Assembly (NCBI RefSeq): GCF_021130785.1
Contig: NC_060207.1
Location: forward strand, 190,610,001 to 190,674,000
Direction of reading: 5' to 3'
DNA length: 64,000 nucleotides
Source: Homalodisca vitripennis
Lineage: Eukaryota > Arthropoda > Insecta > Hemiptera > Cicadellidae
Shown: in pieces, positions 26,365-35,700 of the stretch
Layout of the letters: the number at the start of each line of letters is the position of its first letter
Numbering within the stretch: the stretch's first letter is position 1
Program-made: the position numbers and the translations under genes
The notes under the pieces: model-generated
What the model was told of the DNA's origin: nothing
Seen by the model: the letters and a program-made list of their open reading frames with translations, nothing else
The model's database searches: none

Positions 26365-26727
26365 GGGTCTTTTTCGTTTTAAGGGCTAGCACAAAAGACC
26401 CTAGCTTGCCTATTCAAAACTCAGATAACGCGATGCTTGCCCGCTGCTTGCTCTTTTAGAAAAAAAATTAACTCGAGCTTGCAAAGTCCAAGCCCAGATC
26501 ACGCCATGACTCACAAAACGCAGACAGAACTAACGCAGGTTTCATTACAGGCAAAAGATAAGCGGCGCGCGTTTATCACTGATAAGATAAGACGAGTTTA
26601 TATTAGAAGTAGTACCTGGACTACTGCCCTAAGGAACTAATAACATACAAAAAAAAACGATTAAATGCAATGTCAGTCAGGTATAGTATGTTTGTAAGGT
26701 ACTGGCCCTTAAAAACGAAAAAGACCC
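26365..26727. mobile_element. 363-bp MITE with perfect 8-bp target duplication
   Basis: The left terminus is GGGTCTTTTTCGTTTTAAGG. The right terminus is its reverse complement with one extra T in the TTTT run. AAGATATA lies directly on both sides (26357-26364 and 26728-26735), a perfect 8-bp target-site duplication. The interior has no convincing gene; a 67-codon frame at 26437-26640 has no known motif. Its GGGTCTTTT terminus matches the long arm of the array units at 22801 and 30364, suggesting the same transposase family. hAT, P, Merlin and Mutator-type elements make 8- to 9-bp duplications. Confidence 0.8.
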
Positions 26728-26842
26728 AAGATATACATACTCGTAATACGGGTAACTACGAACTAGTTGTGCAAAGAAACAAACCATTCTTTTAGACACT
26801 TTTAATAGAACAATATATTTTTACAGTTAGCCTACATTGTTT

Positions 26843-27169
26843 TTAAAACGGTAAAGATACGATTAAAATGGTTTTACAAAAGCACCAACAAATTGCTCTA
26901 CAAATAGGACATGTTAGTGGCAGGCGTAATATGTGTTGTAAAAATAGTTCCATCGCCATTTGTGACCTGATGAAATGTTTTTCATCCTCGGTCATAGAGA
27001 TGGCGCACGGCCTGCACACTACATTGTGTCCACAAGGTGTGGCCATCCTGGTTGCCTTCATTGTAAGACACACGTTGCATCGCGTGTCTCCACTTCCTGG
27101 TTCTGAAGCCCCTTCGTCGTTTACAGCGAGGCCCATTTTTATTTCGCTAATCTGCCGCTCGATTTTCAT
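26843..27169 (-). CDS. Small RING-finger protein, intronless
   Basis: The open frame is 108 codons. The start is the first ATG after an in-frame stop. Residues about 30-47 read CNVCLTMKATRMATPCGH, followed by VVCRPC and, after about 27 residues, CPICR. This is a RING signature (C-x2-C, CGH, C-x2-C, CP-x-C) with an unusually long spacer before the last pair. RING domains usually recruit E2 enzymes in E3 ubiquitin ligases, and the CGH...CPICR order resembles the IAP/Mdm2-type RING. No BIR or other domain is present. It lies inside the candidate 8.1-kb element, 116 bases from the MITE, so it may be a cargo gene, a retrocopy or a virus-derived fragment. Expression is unknown. Confidence 0.5.
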   Translation of the reverse strand: MKIERQISEIKMGLAVNDEGASEPGSGDTRCNVCLTMKATRMATPCGHNVVCRPCAISMTEDEKHFIRSQMAMELFLQHILRLPLTCPICRAICWCFCKTILIVSLPF

Positions 27170-28164
27170 GAGATGTCATGAATTCAGTAGTGTCATTGAT
27201 GGTCGGGCACGAGTCTGTAATTTATGTACCCGCGATGGTCTTACGTCGGATTGTGCTCGCTGCGTGGTTGAGGCTTGAGAAATGTATCTTATTGCTGACA
27301 CCTGGTAGGTAGGAGCAGATTTTATAATATGGAAGAAAAGCTATTGTGTAGACTTTATCTCTTTACCCAATACCCCTCACGAATTTCTGAGAATAGTTTT
27401 ATAACCCCTTCCACGTAATTTCATTAGACCCATTCAGAAGGGACACGCAATAACTCGAGACCGGATTGCAAATAAAACGATTGTCTGCTAACGACACCAT
27501 TTCGAGGAAGGAACCACCTCACCCGAGCCTTTACCTGAGACTACCTCACTGTTGTTTCTGTAGTTGTAGTTAGAATATTTTGAGTTTCATTCCATTTATA
27601 TCTGACCATAGATTAATTTAAAACTGTTAAAACTATCCAATGCAAACAAACCTCTTCCAAACAACTTATACATGTAATTAACAAATTCGATTACATAGTA
27701 TAGTTGATACGCTAAATATTCTACAGTTACACGATGGGATTAGCTACTGAGTGGTAAGAAAGGTTTGATATCAGACGATGTATATAGTGTCCGACTACAG
27801 GAACTCATCTAGACTTATAAATGAACTCAATCAGATATAATAAAAATAACACACGGGTAGTGGAGCGCACGGAATTCAAGTACGTATATGTTACAATATA
27901 CCTAATATGATGCCAGGGAGGAAGAAAAACGTATTATAACTTTTTAATATTAAAGCGCGTATGTATTAAACAGAGGTACACATTAATTTAATACTAACAA
28001 GTAACCGTTATACTTTTCAAAATAGACTTTGTTATCATTCGCAAACAATATTGTAAATAACATGACAATAATACATCGACTTAAGAGAGAAAAATTGATC
28101 CATTGAGAAAAAAAGATCCATATTTTTAGAATTAGTACCATAATTAAATGGCGGTACCATTACA

Positions 28165-29075
28165 CCAAAATTTTATATAGTCTGGTAGGGCATGTCAATA
28201 CTTGTAACGATTTATACAGCTACTATGTACTACTTGTTCATTACAGAATATACATTTGGCTTCGTTTGGTAGTCTAAATTTTTCAGGTGGCCCCAGAAGA
28301 AATAGTCTAGAGGATTGAATTCAGGAGATCTTGCTGGCCATTCCACAGCTCCCCTTCGACCTATCCACCTTCTTCGGAAAGTATTGTCAAATATTGTCGC
28401 ACATTCCGGCCATAATGTGGCGGTGCACCATCTTGTTGTAACCAAATGTTGCCGGTCTCCTGTCCAAACATGTGCAGGCATAGTCTGATTGACAAGCATT
28501 TCTAAATATTTTCAGTGTTTTAAATTCCCATCAATTATGAACGTTTCAACTAATGTGGTGTTAATTATTCCTGCCAAAATACAAAATTTTTTATGGATAT
28601 TATATTATGTATGAGCTTCAATATACCAATGTGGATTTACATCGGACCAATACCGAAAGTTATGCCTATTTACGGTACGATTGCTTATGAATGTGGCCTC
28701 ATCACTAAACAATATTCTGTTTATTTCCGGTTCCGTGTCTAGTTTATTCATCATATTTGCACAAAACTCAACTCAACGATCAAAGTCATCTTCAAAGTCA
28801 AGCTCTTGTAATAATTGAACTTTAAAAAGGTTTTTTTTAATTCCCGACGAGGATTTGTTTTTTGCAAACATTATTCTGTTCCCAAAGATAAATGGGGATT
28901 TTCTACGTAAATATTGCATTACATCTAATCTTTTTAACTTCATGAATTGTGGGAGCCTATCTGAACTTGGCCAGTTTTTAACACCGTGTGCCTCATTGAA
29001 GCGGTGTACTATCCTCGACACTGCACACTTTTTAATAGGAATGATGCGGTCTGGAAACTCATCATTGAAATAGGT
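28165..29075 (-). pseudogene. Second Tc1/mariner-type transposase, decayed
   Basis: The N-terminal region reads VSRIVHRFNEAHGVKNWP and later LFKVQLLQELDFEDDF, a helix-turn-helix linker typical of the insect group whose proteins continue with a QQDGAPPH-type block. That block is frameshifted here. The C-terminal catalytic part is RRWIGRRGAVEWPARSPEF, then NPLDYFFWGHLK, giving the third catalytic Asp in its context. Several frame changes separate the two parts. I found no TIRs. It differs from the 13840 copy (WARSPEF versus WPRQT context), so it is a distinct lineage. Confidence 0.7.
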
Positions 29076-29439
29076 TTACAACATCACTGTATGATCTCAA
29101 AACGATTTCATCATCAAAACAGTCACCCTCTATATCAAACTCTGAAAATTCTATGCTGATAAAAATAAAACAACACCTACAATAAATGTCTAAGTTGACG
29201 TGGGTTCATTATTTTAAGGATAACATCCCAACCGTAGTGTTGAAATGTGAAATATAAACAGCTGAGCATTGATGGACAGCTGAGCGTACGTTGGCAGTGC
29301 TTGCGATTGCAATATTTTGTAATGTTGTGTTTTGTGTCGATGTGGTATTGAATAAATGTCGTTAATAACTATTGATATTCTGGTCGTTGGTGACATGACT
29401 GACAGCCAGATAATCATACAAAAAGAAATTTTTACATCC

Positions 29440-29890
29440 CCCTGACATATAGAAATCAGTGTGCCAGTCTACTGAATGACAGGATACAATGACGCTCAGC
29501 CAAAAATATGAGTATACATGCGCCGAAATGGAGCTCCTTCTTGTCTATGTATAAATGAAGATTTCATATAAAATTTAAAAGATATGAAAAAAGAATATTT
29601 TTAGAAATATCTTGCGGATGGATAGGGTATTTGTGTTACCCATGCCACATCTAAAAATTTCATATGATTGTACACAGTTTGGCTTACAAATTTATTTCTC
29701 CTGCGATTTTCCCGTCACTGAACGGTTTAACCGCAATAGTAATTTAAAAGTGATCGCTATAAATCAATAACCATATTTAAGTCAATTCGTTTTCGATATA
29801 TTGTGCGGTCATACAGACATACAGAAATTACATTTTCCGTCCTTCTTAGATGAGTGGCTTCGGCACTGTCAATCGAATTCCCTCATAGTG
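29440..29890 (+). repeat. Repeat family F1, copy d
   Basis: It contains CAATGACGCTCAGCCAAAAA, TTCTTGTCTATGTATAAATG, ATATGATTGTACACAGTTTG and, near 29860, a TGAGTGGCTTCGGC block. The TACACAGTTTG block is shared with 57015-57035 and the TTGTCTATGTA block with 56440. It probably consists of two overlapping or tandem copies. Confidence 0.45.
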
Positions 29891-30363
29891 CATGTTTCGA
29901 GCTGAAGTTGTCAAAATCTAGTATTAGTGTTGTTTCATTTTAACTTTAATTTGAACGTTGGGTAACGTGGTTTGATTAACCATTTAATAATAATTAGAAA
30001 CCTCAACCTGTTTCCGACAGAAGTAGAAATATGAATGACAGTTACATTATTTCAGTTTATGTATATGAGTGAAATATATTTTGAATACATAAACAAGAAA
30101 TGGGAATCATAACCAGAAATGTATGTCTTAAAAATATTTCTTATATTTTATAAATACAACTGTTACCAGACTTTAAATATAGTTCAATAATATACACGTA
30201 TAATAAACAAAATATTTACATATAATACTTGTACAAAGTATTTAGGTACCCTTATACCAGATGTTAGGACTAAACTCGGCACAGACGCAGCGCCTTCATG
30301 CCTATCGGGCCAGGAGTTGACTGATTGACCCTGTTTCGTTTTAAAGCGCTTGTTTGGGACGGA

Positions 30364-30898
30364 GGGGCGTTGAGACAATGATCAGTTGAGTAAACGCCCT
30401 AGAATGTCTTATTTGAGGTTAGATGCATTATAGGGTCTTTGCGTCAACGACCCCTTAATGCATATATTTCAACCTTATTCTGAAACTAGGTTGTTGATTC
30501 TACGAAACCTTTTTCTCTACTTTTCAACTTTTAATTTATATTATGGGCCGTTGATACAAAGATCCGTAGTGTAAACGGCCCAATTAAATGAATTAGATAA
30601 AAATAATGGAAAAAGGGTTCGTTGTGTCAACGAACCTATTTGTAGTTCTTATCCTTATATTCTGTATAAGGGTCGTTGTGACAAAGAACCTTTTGATTGA
30701 AATTTTAGTTTTCTTTGTAAATCGGGTCGTTGTCACAACGCTTCGTAGAGTAAAAAGACCCTCTGTTATTTGTTATTTTTTTCAGAAAGGGTCGTTTGAG
30801 TCAACGATTTAGTAGTGTAAAAAGACACAACACTAATATTGCAAATATAAAAATAGGGTCGTTGAGACAACGAATTCGTAGAGTAAAAGAGCTGCCCC
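30364..30898 (-). repeat. Palindrome array B, nine units, inverted relative to array A
   Basis: Units lie at about 30364-30400, 30433-30454, 30488-30510, 30545-30581, 30615-30637, 30669-30691, 30724-30762, 30788-30827 and 30856-30898. Long units here read GGGTCGTTG, three bases, CAACGA, then CGTAGAGTAAAAGACCC, which is the mirror of array A. The unit at 30788, reverse-complemented, matches array A's first unit through ACACTACTAA and GTTGACTCAA. Several units show compensating changes: GGGCCGTT...AACGGCCC at 30545 keeps its outer pairing although both arms differ from consensus. Confidence 0.85.
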
Positions 30899-31498
30899 CT
30901 TGTGGGACGATAGAAAATGTTTCCATTCTAACTAAAAATACCTCATAGAGTAATTACGAAATTATCACGCAAAAAGAGTATAAGATTGTAACATAACATT
31001 AAGAAATAGGCAGTAGAACATGTTTCAGATATTGTATTGTTTATGGAAAAAGCTATATCCTAGCACTTTATTACATAACTACCAACCCAACTGAAAAATA
31101 TTCAGTGGTTTAAAATATGACAATATTATAAATTGACATATTTAGTTTTATGATGTACAAGGTAAGCCCATCTAAGGTGTCCTAAACGTATATTAGGAGA
31201 ACAGTTAGAGTTATAACTAAGAAACAATAAACAAACCCCAAGACATATAGAAGGAATATGTTTAAAATATTTTAAATTAAATTAATGAAACAAGATGTTG
31301 AAAAGCAGCAGGTCTTGTATTAAAATCTCAAAATGTTCTAATTTAATCCAATAATAGCCACTAAATTGTTTTGAAGTAACTCACACAAAACGTTTAAAAA
31401 AAGGTTTAAAATAAGGTTCCACATTACTCGCTAATTCTGTAAGTTTTCCACCATTTGAAACTTTCTTGTTTGTTTTCTTTTTTTAGATTAAGGGCAAT

Positions 31499-31598
31499 CC
31501 CCCCCACCCCCCCCCCCCCCCACCCCCCCCCCCCCCCACCCCCCCCCCCCCCCACCCCCCCCCCCCCCCACCCCCCCCCCCCCCCACCCCCCCCCCCA
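31499..31598 (+). repeat. (C15A)n minisatellite, exact 16-bp period
   Basis: A occurs at 31506, 31522, 31538, 31554, 31570 and 31586, exactly 16 bp apart in an otherwise pure C tract, and then at 31598 after 12. The minus strand is runs of fifteen G separated by single T and should readily form G-quadruplexes. Open frames across it (poly-Pro, poly-Gly) are artefacts. Confidence 0.95.
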
Positions 31599-32699
31599 CT
31601 CAAGAAATTCTGGAAGAAAGGTTCAGCGGCTTTTTTAACCGCCTTGAGGAATGTCAGCAGGTTCAAAGTCGTCATTTAAAGAAAATGGTTTTAGAAAAAT
31701 GACGACTTTGACAAAGTAAAAGTGCGCAGTATTACCCATGTCTGTATATGTTATTTAGCAGTCAAATATTGAAAGTATTAAATTTGTGTGGAGTTCTCAT
31801 TGCCTCACCCTATATTAAAGAGAGAATAATGCTGCCACAAAACTATAAAGCTTTAAAAACTTTAACAATATGGAATAATTAATAAATTATACTAATTAAT
31901 ACACTAAAGTTTTCTCTCATTCACTAATATACCATGTAATTACAAAATATTAAATAATATAATATGACTAACTCAGTTAGAGAAGAGAGGCAGGTATATT
32001 TCCTTAAAAGAATTGTGTAATATCTTTTTTTAAGAACATCCAACTTTTGACTTTTTGTACTTAAACTTCAAATTGTTTAACTTATTCATGTTAAGGTCCC
32101 ATTATTTATACAGGCTTAAACTGATTGTGAGAGAACGGATTATCATATAATTGTGAATATTTTCATGATATTTTAGTGCAGGATGGAAATAATAATCACC
32201 TGTTTAATTAAAATCCGCTGTTCATAAAAATACAACAATTAAAATTTGTTCAAAGAATGGTGATCATTCAAAAAAGACTTTTCATTAAACAGGTGTATAA
32301 ACACGAGTTAGGGAAATTATCTGTTTTATTCATAGCAATAAAGCTTTAGAACCAAATTTGTATTGGAATAATAACATTTACTGTTAAAAATATAGCATTT
32401 ATTTCAAACAACCGTTATGTTAATTTCTGAACTATTGAAATTAAATCTTAACTATTTATCGGATATTCAATGGATTATTATTTACATGTATAACCTGAAT
32501 GAGACAACAATAACACATTAAAATCTCATAATCTCATTGAGAACATGTTTGTTCAATTGTACATATTATTGCTTAGTTACAAAATAACAGCACCGTATAG
32601 AAGCAGTTTTTTACAACATAGCTGACGTCATACATGTTGTTTGGTAGCCATAGCATCAATTATGTTTACTGTCAATTAATAAAAATTAAATATACACAC
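31599..32699. other. No further exon recognised below the EF-hand gene
   Basis: The gene's next downstream exon should start in phase 0 on the minus strand, but I found no convincing acceptor with an open frame here. The fourth TGACGTCA of the window is at 32633-32640. Confidence 0.4.
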
Positions 32700-32761
32700 C
32701 TGGAAAGTTGTCATGGTAGCTTGGTGTGAGACTGTCTTCTCCTCTGTGCCAACTGCGACTT
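32700..32761 (-). CDS. EF-hand gene, exon 12 (last recognised)
   Basis: It is 62 bases with TTGTAG and GTGTGT flanks. It completes the Glu codon from exon 11 and encodes VAVGTEEKTVSHQATMTTFQ. It ends in phase 0 with a good donor, so at least one more exon is expected. Confidence 0.6.
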
Positions 32762-35700
32762 CTACAACAATTGAGAAAACTAAGTCTTATCTCCCATTTA
32801 AATAATAATAACCGGTATGTTAGCTCAAATTTTATTAAATATTTATCAAATGGAAAATAGAGTATAAGTAATAATATATTAGCGTTTAAGAAATGAACTT
32901 GGATGATATACAATAGATATTTTAATTACAACATTAACCTGATTTTGTAACGTGAGATTTCTCCGAAGACACAGGGGAGCTTGTAGTAAAAGGCAAGTCT
33001 TTCAAACAATCACACGAGCAAGGCTTTTGATTTTCCTATAAACAAAGAGATGTTGATCAAAATCACTTTTTATAAGAACAAACAGATTTTTAACACAACA
33101 TTATGTATACTCCAAAAGTTAGAATATTTTTTCACAGAATATGTAATGTCTGTTGTAAGATGATCGTTAAAACTCGCCTAAAACGCTTCATATTGTCTCA
33201 AGCATATTATAATGCAGCTTATTTTTTGGCTTTCAACTGGGAGGCTGCCCAATTAAAAGACTGACCCCGCTGTTCAAAGTGGGTTGCATTGGTGATAAAT
33301 GAAAGAGGTGTGATTGTAAAGATTGTATGTGTATTATAGTATGAATGACAGAAATTAATAAGACATCCTTATAAATTGACGTTTGCCATACAATGTAATT
33401 ATTATCTCAGTAATAAAACAGATTTGATTTGATCCTAACTCGAGCTTATTGTACACAATTATTTTTCTAAAAAGTTATTAAAATAAAAATGTTTAAATAA
33501 GACAAAACTAAGGATACATTGCAACATTATGATATGTCATTCATTATTTACACACCTATACTTCTTTTTAGTAAATCTGTTACCATAGTTTCTTGAAACT
33601 GAGACATCAACAACCACTTGTTCTATAACTTTTACATAGTTAAACAGAAACATTTGATACATTTTGGATATTTTCAAAATGTATTAAAAACCTATTCATT
33701 GCATTTTTATCACATTAAAAATCATAAGATTAATGGTATATATTAATATTACATTACAGTATGTTACTTTATGGGATTTCCAATTTTGATTGGTATGGAA
33801 ATACAAAGACTTAAATTAACACAGATTAAGTAATACTCGTATATTTCATCACATTCCTTAATTGGTCTTGTAAAATTATTCCATAATTTACCGTAACATT
33901 ACCTTGTCTTGTAACTCAGCCAGAAGTGATCTCTCAAACGGTATTGTACTATCAAGAGTAAAATTTTCATCTAAAAAAAATCTGAAAAGTAAAGAATAAA
34001 AGTTTGATTACCAAATCATAGGGCCAACAAATATATTACAAATTAACAATAACTTGAGAGGAACAAGGCAGAAAAAATATTAACTAAAAATTTCATTTAA
34101 AATACAATTGTTGCAATTACCATTGAATTGTCAGCACTTTGGTTATCAGAGGGTGTAGAGGTCTGTGTCTTAGCTTTGATTTTCTTGTTATGTAAATTAG
34201 ATAATTCTTTGCAAGTAGCAGCTAACTGAGATTTCAGGTCCTGAATAACAATAATTATAAACATTTAGGATTAAATTATAAAATAAAAACTACTTGAGTT
34301 TACTAGCTGGCTTCAAAGCACGCAGGAGCAAGTTTTACATAAATTTTTATGATTAACATGTAAGTTGAAATTATTTATATTTTAATATAAACTAAAAAGG
34401 AAGTAAAACACTTCTAAATCACATAACAGAGGAATTTACATTAGAGTTTTAAATCGATTGACAAATTATGATACAGTTTTATATGTAATAGTAGGGGAGA
34501 CCCGGGCAAAGTGGCCACTCTAAGGGTTTTTTTATTTATTATTTATTCAAAATTAAATTTGTTAAAATAAATATTATGTGAGTATATTACATATTTAGTT
34601 ACCTATCTATTGGTATAACTGAGAAACACTATAAGTATCACCTTTTGTATTAAAAAAATTTTTTTTCAATTTACTGCAAAATGGCCACTTTACCCACAGG
34701 GGTAGGGCAAAGTGGCCATATGTGGCAACTTTGCCCGTTGTTGTGATAAAGAGCAAACATAATTATATCAAGATCATAAATTTATTACAAAGTATTATTG
34801 GACTACCTAATATAAAAACTGGAGTAAAGAATATAAGAAATTGGCAAAAAAATTAAATTGGCCTAAATAATTCAGTTTAGGTTTTTCTTCTTAATGGCAA
34901 TGTTCGCACAAGAAGCCGTCGTCCTCCTCCTCACAACCCTGCACAAGCTTCGTGGGCCCAGCGGGTGGCATTCAGAGCATCTTACCCATCCTTCACAATC
35001 CTTTGAACAGGAAATACAGTTCACTGCAGTAGAGACAATCAGCGTCACTTACATCACTGTCAGAGTTTTCTTCAAATTGTAGTTGACGTTTCACTTTTAC
35101 TCCACACTTCCTTTTTTTATTTCCCTGTTCTGATTTGCTTGATACTGCGACTGTGGATTTTCTTTTTGGACACGAAACCTTTCCTTTTTCTTCTTTCTCC
35201 CTTTTCTTTTGTGCCTTCAAAGTCCTTCTCATCTCCTTTTCCCTTTCTTTTTTTTCTTTTTCCTTTTTTGCTTGTTCTAACTCCAATTTATATGGGCTTG
35301 AGGTCAATACAGCAGCGGTTCCTTTTTTCCTGTTTTTGTCTTCTTAACAGCTTTTGTTTTAGGTAAAGGAATTATATCCTTTGGACTTACAGCAAAGGAA
35401 GGTCCTATTAGTGAGCTGGAAGAAGGCCCAGGTTGTGAACTGGAAGAAGGCCCAGGTTGTGGGACTGGAAGAAGGCTCAGGTTGTGGACTGGAAGAAGGC
35501 CAGGTTTTGAACTGGAAGGAGGACCTTGTTGTGGCTTGGAAGTTGGTCTTGGTTGCAGTAGGATTTCTTCTCCAGGTTCAGATTGAACTTCTTGATCTTT
35601 CAAACGGTAGGCATATACCTTCTTGAGGTGATTCAAGTACGGGTCTTCAGTTTGACATGTTTCACGCTCTTGTTGAACAGGTCTGAACTGTTGAGGAAGC

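Larger units (their letters stand above)
22794..30899. mobile_element. Candidate foldback-like DNA element, about 8.1 kb, with palindrome-array ends
   Basis: The left end begins GGTGCCAGGTCTTTTAC. The right end, reverse-complemented, begins GGGGGCAGCTCTTTTAC (14 of 17 identical). TTGTGGAC lies immediately outside on the left (22786-22793) and TTGTGGGAC on the right (30900-30908), fitting an 8-bp target duplication with one inserted base. Inside each end is an array of nine palindromic units, in opposite orientation. Foldback elements, Galileo (P superfamily) and some Mutator-like elements have long TIRs built of internal repeats, so the architecture has precedents. The unit sequence is not one I recognise. 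No transposase of its own is visible. The interior holds a RING ORF, a MITE, F1 repeats and a mariner remnant. Confidence 0.5.

Noticed and set aside
26437..26640. 67-codon frame inside the MITE
   Set aside because: No known motif, and the MITE is too short to be autonomous.
26868..27278. 136-codon plus-strand frame
   Set aside because: Antisense shadow of the RING-finger ORF, whose cysteine pattern is on the minus strand.
22801..30898. CRISPR-like arrays (short repeats with unique spacers)
   Set aside because: Repeat-spacer layout is superficially similar, but units vary in length and sequence, spacing is irregular, the DNA is clearly eukaryotic, and no cas gene is present. The inverted pairing of the two arrays fits transposon termini instead.
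31424..31679. Poly-Gly and poly-Pro open frames
   Set aside because: They are readings of the C15A minisatellite; no splice or codon evidence.
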